This document shows positions 13,631 to 21,166 of a stretch of DNA of 64,000 nucleotides, piece after piece. The notes beneath the pieces were generated by a model that saw nothing but the letters and a program-made list of their open reading frames with translations, ran no database searches and was not told the origin of the DNA. The stretch's first letter is position 1. Every line of letters begins with the position of its first letter. The stretch is taken from positions 359,683 through 423,682 of IMG/VR virus record IMGVR_UViG_3300017971_000185; one strand, written 5' to 3'. Source of the stretch: a virus. Position numbers and translations under genes: made by a program.

Positions 13631-13758
13631 CCAAAATTCTCCGCTTTCTCCGTTTCTTTTCCCTGCGCTGTTATCCGTTTTTGGCTTGTAGCAGGCATGG
13701 GCGTTGCTGGACACATTCGGAGTGGGCAGACGATGGAGATCACAGACGAGATCGGTAG
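13627..13758 (+). CDS. very small protein, 43 aa
   Basis: The ATG overlaps the upstream TGA (ATGA). The 43-codon frame begins MTKILRFLRFFSLRCYPFLA, then has Cys/His residues (CSRHGRCWTH) that resemble part of a small zinc protein. It overlaps the start region of the IS-interrupted gene. Plausible but weak. Confidence 0.4.
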   Translation: MTKILRFLRFFSLRCYPFLACSRHGRCWTHSEWADDGDHRRDR

Positions 13759-13954
13759 GGAGATCTGGAACAAGCTGATCGAGCACTGTGGCGCTCGCGA
13801 CATGCCTGAGTGGGAGCTTGCCAGTACGTTCACTCGTGCGCTTCGTGAGTACTTCATAGAGCGTCGTGAGAAGGTCGGCCGTGCTAGCTGGCCTTTCGAG
13901 TGGCGCTTTCAAGGAGTGCTAGGGTTTCGCCACCAAGACGGCGATGGGTTCTAC
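13733..13954 (+). pseudogene. 5' part of a gene interrupted by an IS605-type element
   Basis: The frame (start ATG 13733, or ATG 13697 in the same frame) reads up to ...DGDGFYVNY in its original form. It now runs into the element's terminal hairpin and ends at 13993. Joining TAC at 13952-13954 to GTG at 15582 restores a continuous frame that ends at 15689. The two parts are therefore one gene split by a clean insertion. The ancestral product was about 110 residues and unrecognised. Confidence 0.75.
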
Positions 13955-14150
13955 GTCAACTACCTCCGGCTAAAGCCGGAGGCTTGTACCTGAGATCTCC
14001 CCATGGAGTTGTCCCGATACCTTGATCTCCTGACGGAGACCGTTTGGCCGATTGACTGCGGCCCTGGCACGGATGTTCCGCGCCGCGATGATGTCGGCAG
14101 GCCCAGCGTGCCCGCACGACTCACAACAAAACCTGTCCCTCGTCGGCCTG
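13955..14150 (-). ncRNA. probable TnpB guide RNA (omega/right-end RNA) region
   Basis: In IS605 elements the guide RNA spans the tnpB 3' end and the right end of the element, with the guide read from flanking DNA. Here the tnpB stop codon lies in the right-end hairpin, as is typical. The guide would begin at GTAGAACCCATCGCC on the minus strand, left of 13955. The 5' limit given is approximate and inferred. Confidence 0.45.
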
Positions 14151-15103
14151 TTCTTCCTCGAACAATGCCCGCACTCAGGACAGGTCTGGCTCGTGTACGC
14201 GGGATCGACGGCAACCACGGGAACCCCAGCCAACAACGCCTTGTACTCGATGAATGCGCGCTGTTGATGAAAGGACCAGCCGTGCAGTCGTGCTCGCTGT
14301 CGGCGGCGGGCCGTTACCCGGTCACGGATTCCCTGGAGGTCTTCCAGGGCGATGCCGCGGCCGGTGCGTTGCGCCTTCTGCACGAGTGCCTTGCTGATCC
14401 GGTGGTTGACGTCTCGCCTGAAACGAGCCTCTCTACCGGAAATCTGTCGGAGTTTCCTTGTTGCCGCCTTCGTTCTTTTCCTCTGGAGATTGCGGCGACG
14501 GTGGGCATACCGACGCCTCACGAGTTCGACGCCATCGCCGGAGTAAGTGTCGCCGTCAGAGTCGGCGGCGAGGTTGACAATCCCGAGGTCAACGCCAAGG
14601 AAATTGTCCACGTCCTGCTGGGGCTTCTCTTCGACTGCGCAAGGGATAACGAGGAGCCACTTGCCAGTCCTTGTACGGACGAGATCGACTTCGCCAACAC
14701 GAGACTCCAGCATCTCGCGCTGACGTGCGCTGCACTTGAACGGCACCTTGATGCGGCCGTTGAGCGTCCAGATCGAGACGTGCGACTTCCCCCACGTCAG
14801 GATGCGGGGATCGTAGGGCTGTGCCCCGTGTCGTCGGAACTTCCTGGGCTTGGTTCGTTTTCCCACGGTGTGGGAAGCCGCTACCTTGGCGATGCACCGG
14901 ACAGCGGCTTGGGCGCCGAGGCCGAAACGAGAACGCACGTCGCCGTAGACGGCCTTCTGGATGGCGATTTTGTGGTAGTGGCCGAGGGCCACAGCCTGCT
15001 CGGAGATCCAGGAGCACGCTTCGTTGCACCGCTCCAGAGTGGTCTGGAGGAGGGTGTCCTGTTCCGCAGAAGGGAGCAGGCGGACTTGCACGACGAGGTG
15101 CAC
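13970..15103 (-). CDS. tnpB: TnpB RNA-guided endonuclease (IS605 OrfB)
   Basis: The 377-aa product begins with GTG. The RuvC catalytic residues are all visible: Asp172 in FLGVDLGIVNLA, Glu254 in IALEDLQG, and Asp337 in PADIIAARN. The zinc finger is CPECGHC...CCESCG (Cys308, 311, 327, 330). The length is normal for a complete, probably active TnpB. TnpB cuts DNA next to a transposon-adjacent motif under guidance of a right-end RNA and so helps the element persist after excision. Its stop codon lies in the terminal hairpin. Confidence 0.93.
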   Translation of the reverse strand: MHLVVQVRLLPSAEQDTLLQTTLERCNEACSWISEQAVALGHYHKIAIQKAVYGDVRSRFGLGAQAAVRCIAKVAASHTVGKRTKPRKFRRHGAQPYDPRILTWGKSHVSIWTLNGRIKVPFKCSARQREMLESRVGEVDLVRTRTGKWLLVIPCAVEEKPQQDVDNFLGVDLGIVNLAADSDGDTYSGDGVELVRRRYAHRRRNLQRKRTKAATRKLRQISGREARFRRDVNHRISKALVQKAQRTGRGIALEDLQGIRDRVTARRRQRARLHGWSFHQQRAFIEYKALLAGVPVVAVDPAYTSQTCPECGHCSRKNRPTRDRFCCESCGHAGPADIIAARNIRARAAVNRPNGLRQEIKVSGQLHGEISGTSLRL

Positions 15104-15122
15104 GAGATTAGTCTGCCAGAGG

Positions 15123-15554
15123 ATGAAACGGGATGCAAGCCAGTTTCGGAGGGGCAGGCACGTCGTCTACGACTTACACGCTCATTTGGTCTTCGTGACC
15201 AAGTACCGGAGGGGATGCATCACGGAACGGGTGGCGGCCGTGTTGGAGGAAAGTTTCACGAAGGTCTGCGGGGACTTCGATGTGGTTTTGGAGGAAGTCG
15301 GATGGGAAGAAGACCACGCGCATCTTCTGATTTCGTATCCCCCGAAGGTGGCGCTGTCAGTCCTGGTCAACTCTCTCAAGGGTGCGAGCAGCAGGAAGTT
15401 ACGAGAACGAGGATTCAAGGAAGTGCAGGATGCTCTGTGGGGGAAGGCGTTTTGGTCACCGAGTTACTGCGTAGTGTCTTGCGGAGGCGCTCCGCTCGAA
15501 AGGATCAAGAAGTATGTTGAGAATCAGAAAGGGCCCCTTTCCTCCTCGGCCTGA
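15123..15554 (+). CDS. tnpA: TnpA Y1 transposase (IS200/IS605)
   Basis: The 143-aa product starting at ATG 15123 has the HUH motif in EEDHAHLLISYPP (about residue 66) and the catalytic Tyr with its partner Gln in KKYVENQKG (near residue 130). YDLHAHLVFVTKYRRGC opens the family fold. The length is normal. It cleaves and rejoins single-stranded element ends at the subterminal hairpins. It is divergent from tnpB, with 19 bp between the starts. Confidence 0.92.
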   Translation: MKRDASQFRRGRHVVYDLHAHLVFVTKYRRGCITERVAAVLEESFTKVCGDFDVVLEEVGWEEDHAHLLISYPPKVALSVLVNSLKGASSRKLRERGFKEVQDALWGKAFWSPSYCVVSCGGAPLERIKKYVENQKGPLSSSA

Positions 15555-15581
15555 AGGCCGAGGCTTCCCCGGGGCTACACG

Positions 15582-15689
15582 GTGAATTACTATCCCGAGG
15601 ACCGGACACCCGAGCGGGACGCGATGTGCAAGCACATGCAAGCGTGGCTCGATGAGCGGTTTCCCGAGGTCAAGCACTGGCTTCGGTAG
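15582..15689 (+). pseudogene. 3' part of the IS-interrupted gene
   Basis: In frame after excision, this encodes VNYYPEDRTPERDAMCKHMQ and ends EVKHWLR before TAG at 15687-15689. It has no start of its own except the junction GTG. It is the C-terminal third of the gene that begins at 13733. The stop is next to the tRNA-Gln gene on the other strand. Confidence 0.75.
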
Positions 15690-15760
15690 ATCGGGGACTG
15701 GGATTCGAACCCAGATTACGAGAACCAAAATCTCGTGTCCTGCCGTTAGACGATCCCCGA
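15690..15760 (-). tRNA. tRNA-Gln(TTG)
   Basis: Minus strand. Acceptor TCGGGGA/TCCCCGA, D-arm GTCT/AGGAC, anticodon arm CGAGA-TTTTGGT-TCTCG, T-loop TTCGAAT, discriminator T. The stop codon of the upstream HNH gene lies inside its 5' portion. Confidence 0.93.
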
Positions 15761-16369
15761 AAAGGGGTAGGGAGGCTCTTCTGCTCTTCGTCGTTTCTGC
15801 TTTTCACGCTGTAGAGATGCACACTTTTGGCATCTAACGCTCGTTCTCCAAATCTCCGTTTCACAATCAAGACAGCGCTTATTACTGCCGTTGCTATTAC
15901 TCCCGGCGCCGATGTTTCGACCTGCAAAAGTGGGAGTTTGACTGTTGCAGTTGGGGCATAAAAACCGAAGGTTCTCTCTCCGGTGGTCGTTGTTTATGCC
16001 GTTGATGTGGTCGATCACCAGCGTCAGCGGTTTCCCCCGCCATTCTGGGTCGAGGCCGCACTCTGCACACCGGTATTCAATAAGTCCTTCCTCGATGACT
16101 CTGCGTTTTAGGAGATGTCTACGATATGTTGATTCTTCGACCATTACTTCGGTTAGTGGGATCTTCGCTTTTTTCTGACGGCGGCCCAGCGAGGCTTTGG
16201 CAAATGCTTTATAGTCCAGGCCCTCCAATTTCATTCTGCGCCGGATTGTTGCGTATGCGCCGCTTCCCGGTAAGCCGCACTCATCGAGAATCTGACGCAC
16301 TGACGTACACCGTCCCACTATCTCTCGGAATTCTTCGGAGGTTAACTTCCACAGCTTGCTCCGCGCCAT
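15746..16369 (-). CDS. HNH homing endonuclease between two tRNA-Gln genes
   Basis: The 207-aa product has an N-terminal helix-turn-helix-like half (FREIVGRCTSVRQILDECGL). The HNH core is at about residues 95-150 (YRCAECGL, LTLVIDHINGINNDHRRENL, RFLCPNCNSQT). A C-terminal zinc knuckle CLDCETE...CQKC follows. All HNH metal residues are present. It lies between tRNA-Gln(CTG) and tRNA-Gln(TTG), and its last codons and stop are made from the first bases of the downstream tRNA, a compact arrangement seen when mobile endonucleases settle beside tRNA genes. Confidence 0.88.
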   Translation of the reverse strand: MARSKLWKLTSEEFREIVGRCTSVRQILDECGLPGSGAYATIRRRMKLEGLDYKAFAKASLGRRQKKAKIPLTEVMVEESTYRRHLLKRRVIEEGLIEYRCAECGLDPEWRGKPLTLVIDHINGINNDHRRENLRFLCPNCNSQTPTFAGRNIGAGSNSNGSNKRCLDCETEIWRTSVRCQKCASLQREKQKRRRAEEPPYPFSGIV

Positions 16370-16387
16370 GTGGAATTGTACCAGAAG

Positions 16388-16458
16388 CTCCGGGGCCAGG
16401 AATTGAACCCAGATCTGCGGGACCAGAGCCCGCCGTCCTGCCGTTGGACTACCCCGGA
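16388..16458 (-). tRNA. tRNA-Gln(CTG)
   Basis: Minus strand. Acceptor TCCGGGG/CCCCGGA, D-arm GTCC/GGAC, anticodon arm GCGGG-CTCTGGT-CCCGC, T-arm closing TCTGG/CCTGG with loop GTTCAATT region, discriminator G. It decodes CAG. Confidence 0.9.
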
Positions 16459-16578
16459 AGGGTTTGGGCTACTCCCCAGTGCGCACGGGTCATGCCGTCT
16501 GGAGAGGCTCCCCAGACGGCTAAGTCTGGTCTTGTTGGCGACGCATTTGTTCCCTTGTATCAGCCCTCAGGACGCTCG

Positions 16579-17769
16579 TCAAGCCTCGTAGAGAGCCTCC
16601 ATGATCATTCCGATATTGGCCCAATCAAGGAGCCTCTGGTCGATGATGTCGTTGAGAGAGCGCACTTCTACATACGTCCGCTCTGTGTTCCCCGCGCCGA
16701 AGGACCGGCCCGATTGAGCCGTTTCGACGGCTTGTTGAAACTCCTCGCGGCGCAATTCGACCGTGTAGACGTGGGCCATGTGGGTGAGTAGCGTAGACAC
16801 CATTTGTCGAGGCCGCAAAGCGACGAAACGTCCAGAGGGGATTTTGAGACCCGTCTCTTCCTCTAGCTCCGCGGCAGCTACCTCCCAAGGATCTTCTGCG
16901 ACGTTGAAGCTGGAGCCGCCAGGAAGCTCGTGTACGAAGCCGTCAGCGGTTCTGGCTGGAGAGCGAAACTCTTTGATCAACAGAATGTGTGTTCTTCCCG
17001 TGAAGTATGTGTCGTCATCCCCCCACATTTCGTCTTGCCGATAATAGGCCACGATGGTGGAGATGTCCGTGCGCGAGAAGATAACTTCGTTTTCCTTGTG
17101 TCGTTTCTCGCTTTCGATCCAAACCTTGACCCACACCACGAAGCAGAAGAGAAACTGGCGGTTGGGGCCGACTCGGTATCGCCACAGAACCTCGGCATCA
17201 TCGAGTCTGTTTCCTGCCTCTCGTTGTGCTCGATACCAGGACTGAAACTGTGGAGCGTTCCACACGTCGATCGGGACGTTACGTTCGCCTCCCGTGCGCG
17301 GCGCCGGCTCTGCGAATTTGGCGACAGCGGCTTGAGCTAGCTCATCGAGGCTCGAAAACGGCGTGAGCCCTTGCTGTTGCTCGTAGAGCGTGTCAAGGTA
17401 GCGAGTCTTGGGCGCGCCATCGGGTCGTCCGTAGAGGAGCTTTCCAGAGGCGAGGAAGGCACCAAACTCTACGTTGGTCGAGAAGGCAGGCATCGTTTTC
17501 AGGTCACGCGGAACCCATGCGATGATGAGATCGGCTGCGTGAAGGAAACGCTGCTCCCAGCGAGTCTGGGTGGTGTAGTCGTGATCCCAGCTTCCATCTC
17601 CTGGCTCGGGGACGTAGACCATTCCATCGTAGCCCGCTCGATCCAGGGCATCGATCATGGCCGCGCGCCAGGATTCGCCGCCGGTCTCGGTACGAGGCGT
17701 GGGGCCTACCAGGAAGATAGACTTGGCGACGGTCTCAGGAGGTTCTTGGAGTGCGTAGATGATCTTCAT
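16579..17769 (-). CDS. nucleoside deoxyribosyltransferase-like / Nudix hydrolase fusion
   Basis: The 396-aa product has two parts. Residues 1-140 resemble the nucleoside 2-deoxyribosyltransferase-2 type fold: KSIFLVGPTPR, SWRAAMIDALDRAGYDGMVYVPEP, and ADLIIAWVPRDLKTMPAFST followed by NVEFG. Residues 240-390 are a Nudix hydrolase with the box GGSSFN...AAAELEEETGL. The catalytic glutamates are kept, but the usual Arg before the first Glu is Ala. A role in cleaving nucleoside or ADP-ribose-type products is likely from family knowledge. It is the last gene of the NAD operon. Confidence 0.75.
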   Translation of the reverse strand: MKIIYALQEPPETVAKSIFLVGPTPRTETGGESWRAAMIDALDRAGYDGMVYVPEPGDGSWDHDYTTQTRWEQRFLHAADLIIAWVPRDLKTMPAFSTNVEFGAFLASGKLLYGRPDGAPKTRYLDTLYEQQQGLTPFSSLDELAQAAVAKFAEPAPRTGGERNVPIDVWNAPQFQSWYRAQREAGNRLDDAEVLWRYRVGPNRQFLFCFVVWVKVWIESEKRHKENEVIFSRTDISTIVAYYRQDEMWGDDDTYFTGRTHILLIKEFRSPARTADGFVHELPGGSSFNVAEDPWEVAAAELEEETGLKIPSGRFVALRPRQMVSTLLTHMAHVYTVELRREEFQQAVETAQSGRSFGAGNTERTYVEVRSLNDIIDQRLLDWANIGMIMEALYEA

Positions 17770-17804
17770 GAGTGGAGTCCGGCATCGCGAGGATCTTAGC
17801 TAGC

Positions 17805-18800
17805 TCATTCGTAGAATTGCTCATACAGCTTGCTCCCAAGATCGCATAGGAAGTCGTAGCCGTGTTCTCCCTTGTCGTTGACGAGCTTGGCGACATCCTC
17901 CGGTATGCCCTTGAGTCCGACACGAGCGCCCGAGATTGCTCCGGCCATGGCAGCAGTGGTGTCCACGTCTCCACCCGGCGTGATGGATGTGATGATGGTC
18001 TCCCAAAACGACTCGGGCGTTTTCACGAAGCTGTAGAGAGCCCAGAGCACGGAAGAGATGACGTAGGGGCTGATCCCCGGCCACTTGTCGCCCTCTTGGA
18101 ACGTCCTGCACCACTCCACCACCGCATCGTCGCCCTCGTCCATCATCGTGGGGATCAGAAGAACGTAGTCGGCAAACCGGGGGTCGATCTTCTTGACGAC
18201 CGAGGAGACGGTCTTGAGGAACCGGAGCGGCTCGACTTCATCTACCTGCATTCCGAGAGCAACAGCCGAAGCGATGGCTGCGGCTCCAGCAGAGGCTTGA
18301 TCGGATTGGTGCGTCACGAACCCTTGGATCTTGGCCGCAGTGGCCAGAGACGAGAGCGTGGAGTCATAGAAAGCTAAGCCGATGGGAGCGGCTCGCATGG
18401 CTGAGCCATTGCCCGCGGATGGATGGGGCTCGCCAGAATGTTCCCAAGGGCACTTGGCCGCGAGACGCAAGGCAGCGTTCTTGGTTGCGTTACCGTAGCC
18501 GACCATGCGTTTGTTCTTGAACATGTCGGCAATGCGCTCACCCCAGGCTTCGGGGTCAAGGCTGCCATGCTCGACCAATGAGATTGCAAGCTCGCGTGTG
18601 AGTTGCGTGTCGTCGGTGTACTGACCGAAGTCGTACTTGTCTCGTATCTGGACGCCGCTGAACGCTCGCGGACGGACCATGTTCTTGATGTAGGGCTCGA
18701 CGCTCTCTGGCCCGTGTGCTTCGACAGGCGCTCCTACAGCGTCACCGACCGCACAGCCGATGAGACAGCCTTGGAATTGCTCGACAGTAGGCTCAGGCAT
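17805..18800 (-). CDS. ADP-ribosylglycohydrolase (ARH/DraG family)
   Basis: The 331-aa product carries the family's metal and ribose site motifs. They are GCLIGCAVGDAVGAPVE at the N-terminus, YTDDTQLT near residue 61, SAGNGSAMRAAPIG near residue 127, and the C-terminal GGDVDTTAAMAGAISGARVG. The length is typical. Members remove ADP-ribose from proteins, nucleic acids or small molecules using two Mg2+ ions. In this operon it could reverse defence-linked ADP-ribosylation or recycle ADP-ribose. It overlaps the NrtR-like gene by 8 nt. Confidence 0.92.
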   Translation of the reverse strand: MPEPTVEQFQGCLIGCAVGDAVGAPVEAHGPESVEPYIKNMVRPRAFSGVQIRDKYDFGQYTDDTQLTRELAISLVEHGSLDPEAWGERIADMFKNKRMVGYGNATKNAALRLAAKCPWEHSGEPHPSAGNGSAMRAAPIGLAFYDSTLSSLATAAKIQGFVTHQSDQASAGAAAIASAVALGMQVDEVEPLRFLKTVSSVVKKIDPRFADYVLLIPTMMDEGDDAVVEWCRTFQEGDKWPGISPYVISSVLWALYSFVKTPESFWETIITSITPGGDVDTTAAMAGAISGARVGLKGIPEDVAKLVNDKGEHGYDFLCDLGSKLYEQFYE

Positions 18801-19494
18801 TCACAATCCTGTAGAGAACACCGTGGCGTCCTCCGAGTGGTCGCTGCTTGCCAGTTTTGGTGATTCGGCCGTCTGACAACATGCGGTGGAAACGTTTGTT
18901 GAAGTTGGATCGGTCAAACTTCACGCCCTTGACAATCTCATGGACGCGGCGGAATTCGGCTTGAGTGAATTCTTCGGGGAGAAGGTTCGTGACAATTTGG
19001 GGCTCGTAGTCGCATTTGCCTCGGATGCGCTCCACGGCAACATCGAGGATCTTCATGTGGTCAAATGCGAGGGTTTCGAGGGAGGCAACGTCATGCCAAA
19101 TAGCCTCTACGGCATCATCTCCGCCTTTTCGTCTGACCTTCGCCATCAAGGTTGGAGGTACGAGTGCATAGTAGGCCACAGAGATCACCCGGCCTCGCGG
19201 ATCGCGACCCGGATCTCCGAAGGTGTAAAGCTGCTCTATGTAGACTTGGTAGGCGGAGAGGCCCGTTTCTTCCTCTAGCTCTCGTCTGGCAGCAACCGGA
19301 AGGCTCTCCCCTTGTTCGTTGTCGCCCTCGTTCTCTCTGACCACCTTGACGAAGCCTCCAGGGAGAGCGAGACGGTCTTTGAAAGGCGCCTTCCCTCGTC
19401 GGATGAGCAACACCTTGAGGGCCATGCCGTCGATGGTGAAGATCACCAAGTCAACGGCGTTGTCTGCCTTGGGGTAGTCGTATGTGTAGGGCAT
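18793..19494 (-). CDS. NrtR-like Nudix transcriptional regulator
   Basis: The 233-aa product has an N-terminal Nudix fold (LALPGGFVKVVRENEGDNEQ and then AARRELEEETGL, about residues 43-80). A C-terminal winged helix follows (FRRVHEIVKGVKFDRSNFNK and GRITKTGKQRPLGGRHGVLY). This is the layout of NrtR, the bacterial regulator that senses ADP-ribose and represses NAD-biosynthesis genes. A regulator of NAD genes inside an NAD operon fits. Whether it still hydrolyses a nucleotide cannot be told. Confidence 0.85.
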   Translation of the reverse strand: MPYTYDYPKADNAVDLVIFTIDGMALKVLLIRRGKAPFKDRLALPGGFVKVVRENEGDNEQGESLPVAARRELEEETGLSAYQVYIEQLYTFGDPGRDPRGRVISVAYYALVPPTLMAKVRRKGGDDAVEAIWHDVASLETLAFDHMKILDVAVERIRGKCDYEPQIVTNLLPEEFTQAEFRRVHEIVKGVKFDRSNFNKRFHRMLSDGRITKTGKQRPLGGRHGVLYRIVNA

Positions 19495-19495
19495 G

Positions 19496-20284
19496 CTACT
19501 TCAGGAGAGCCGGAACGATTCCTTTGGGTCGTCCTCGTAGGTTTGCCAATTCGGGAGGTAGATCTCCAAAGGACATCTGCTCCAGCAGTGAGTCGGCCTC
19601 GGCTTCGAGTAGCTCGTCAAACCGGCTGCAACAGTCATCCGCCGCATCGGGCAGCACCTTGATGACTTGTCCGTCGTTGTCGCAATAGGAGCGAAAGGCT
19701 CGGACACGAGCGCTTTGAATGGCGTACTCTACGATGTTGTCGATCGTTTGTTGGATTTTGGATGTCATTGGTGGTGGTTCCTTGAAGTCCTCGGAGAGAT
19801 TAAGCTCGCTGTTGTCACGTTGGGTTGTCGGCAGACCGAGGTTCTGTAGCGTGGTTTCGTGAAACTCTCGTGCCGTGTAGCGTTGTAGCCCTAGAGCATT
19901 CAGGAGCCACATGCCGCTAAGGCCCGATTCGAGAATGTGGCGTGAGCACTGCCAACACGACGGCGGTCCGCTCGGTATGGGTTTTGAGCCTTCGACTTCG
20001 ACATGGAGCATGTCGAACTTGGAGAGATCTTTTCCGCAGTTGAAAATGTAGAAATCTTGGAGAGCCGCTTGTTCGGCGTGTATGTTGATCTTACTGCACG
20101 CTTCACGGCACTGCTCATCTACGCCGCACTTGTACGGGTGGGGAGGATGGTTGTAGCCCTGGGCAACCACTCCGAGATCGCGATTCCAAATGACCGCGCC
20201 GCGCTTGCTTTTCGCACATGGAGAATGCACGGCGGTGGCGATGGCTGCTTTGAGGGCATCTTGCTCTGTGAATTGAAATCCCAT
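19496..20284 (-). CDS. cytidine/deoxycytidylate deaminase-like protein
   Basis: The start ATG at 20284 follows the nadD stop directly. The 262-aa product has an N-terminal deaminase domain (about residues 5-140): HAEQAAL is the zinc-ligand/proton-shuttle motif and PSCWQCSRHIL the PCxxC-like zinc pair. The extended HPYKCGVDEQCREACSKIN loop resembles dCMP deaminases. The C-terminal 100 residues are unrecognised and acidic. It could make dUMP for thymidylate synthesis or act on another nucleotide. Its position between nadD and nrtR is unusual. Confidence 0.75.
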   Translation of the reverse strand: MGFQFTEQDALKAAIATAVHSPCAKSKRGAVIWNRDLGVVAQGYNHPPHPYKCGVDEQCREACSKINIHAEQAALQDFYIFNCGKDLSKFDMLHVEVEGSKPIPSGPPSCWQCSRHILESGLSGMWLLNALGLQRYTAREFHETTLQNLGLPTTQRDNSELNLSEDFKEPPPMTSKIQQTIDNIVEYAIQSARVRAFRSYCDNDGQVIKVLPDAADDCCSRFDELLEAEADSLLEQMSFGDLPPELANLRGRPKGIVPALLK

Positions 20285-20285
20285 C

Positions 20286-20852
20286 TCATGTCTCCACGTC
20301 GTAAAGCCCGTGCATCTTGATGTAGGCCGCGACCTGAGTAGGTACATGCCTAATCCATGTGCTTACCCCGTTTCGGATCATGTCACGAATCGCTTGAGAG
20401 TGAATTCCCATCATGGGCACTTGGTAGAAGCCAAACTCTTCGCGAATCTCCTCCACGTACTCCCAGCGGTCTAGCTCGTCCAGAATGTCAGGTCCGATCA
20501 CGAAACGGTAGTCGTTCTCCTTGCCGCGGTGACCTGTCTTGAAGTGGCGGAGCAACTGGATGGTGTAGATGGGTCCCGGTTGCTGCTTGAGCATGTGTAG
20601 CTCGTCAATGGCTATCGTGATCGTCACTCTCTCAGGGAAACTAGGACACTCGTGATAGCGGCTTTCTATTCCCAGCGCGGTCATGTTGAAGCGGTGCTCA
20701 AAAGGCAGGATGCCTGTCTTGAGTGCGTGCGCGGCTGAGGGCACAACGATGATGTGCTGAAACTCTCCGCTCTCCGCCAGATAGCGAAGCACGTCCAGGT
20801 GCTGGTTCCCGAACGGGTTGAAGCTACCTCCGTAGACTGCGACTTTGGTCAT
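20286..20852 (-). CDS. nadD: nicotinate-nucleotide adenylyltransferase (NadD-like)
   Basis: From ATG 20852 the 188-aa product opens MTKVAVYGGSFNPFGNQHLD, the nucleotidyltransferase signature GxFxPxxxxH. HSQAIRDMIRNGVSTW near the C-terminus is the second ATP site (ISxxxIR type). The size matches bacterial NadD. It would adenylate nicotinate mononucleotide to NaAD, the third step from nicotinamide to NAD+. The canonical GH of the first motif is QH here, which is tolerated in the superfamily. Confidence 0.87.
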   Translation of the reverse strand: MTKVAVYGGSFNPFGNQHLDVLRYLAESGEFQHIIVVPSAAHALKTGILPFEHRFNMTALGIESRYHECPSFPERVTITIAIDELHMLKQQPGPIYTIQLLRHFKTGHRGKENDYRFVIGPDILDELDRWEYVEEIREEFGFYQVPMMGIHSQAIRDMIRNGVSTWIRHVPTQVAAYIKMHGLYDVET

Positions 20853-20878
20853 GGGCAGATCTCCGCAGTGTCGATACC

Positions 20879-21166
20879 TCACGGCTTCGCGAGGTTGAGA
20901 TCAACGATCGTTCGCTGCTGGAGAGTTTCCTTCTCAAAGTTGACAACGCTGCGAATCAGACGCCACGCCGCATCATCTACCGTGGTGAAGCGCTCTTGCG
21001 AGAAAGCCGGGCTGTCGATGATCCAGTCGCGATAAGCGTTTCGTTCGTCCCCGCTCTGGTCAGGAGAGAGGATGACCCTTCCAATCTTGTGGTCGTTGAT
21101 GCGCACGTCCCAGAAAGTGTCTGCGCGGCAAAGGGGGACTCTTCTCACTTCGACGGTGAATTTCAT
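20879..21166 (-). CDS. hypothetical protein, 95 aa
   Basis: The start ATG at 21166 overlaps the nicotinamidase stop as ATGA. The product begins MKFTVEVRRVPLCRADTFWD, with a beta-rich first half and a helical end. No family recognised. It lies inside the NAD operon with nadD 26 nt downstream, so it may be a small accessory factor. Confidence 0.6.
   Translation of the reverse strand: MKFTVEVRRVPLCRADTFWDVRINDHKIGRVILSPDQSGDERNAYRDWIIDSPAFSQERFTTVDDAAWRLIRSVVNFEKETLQQRTIVDLNLAKP

Larger units (their letters stand above)
13955..15581. mobile_element. IS200/IS605-family element (1,627 bp) with divergent tnpA and tnpB
   Basis: tnpB runs leftward (13970-15103) and tnpA rightward (15123-15554), the divergent layout of IS605. 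Each end has a subterminal hairpin: CTCCGGC-TAAA-GCCGGAG-like at 13964-13981 and CCTCGGCCTGAAGGCCGAGG at 15543-15562. Excision between 13954 and 15582 restores a reading frame, which fixes the ends. On the minus strand the left end follows AATTCAC and the right end finishes in AGTTGAC, so the insertion is 3' of a TTCAC target with no target duplication, as expected for Y1 transposases. Confidence 0.88.

Noticed and set aside
14003-15520. A 505-codon plus-strand open frame
   Set aside because: It is the antisense of tnpB. The tnpB frame has all RuvC and zinc residues, while this frame has no recognisable domain.
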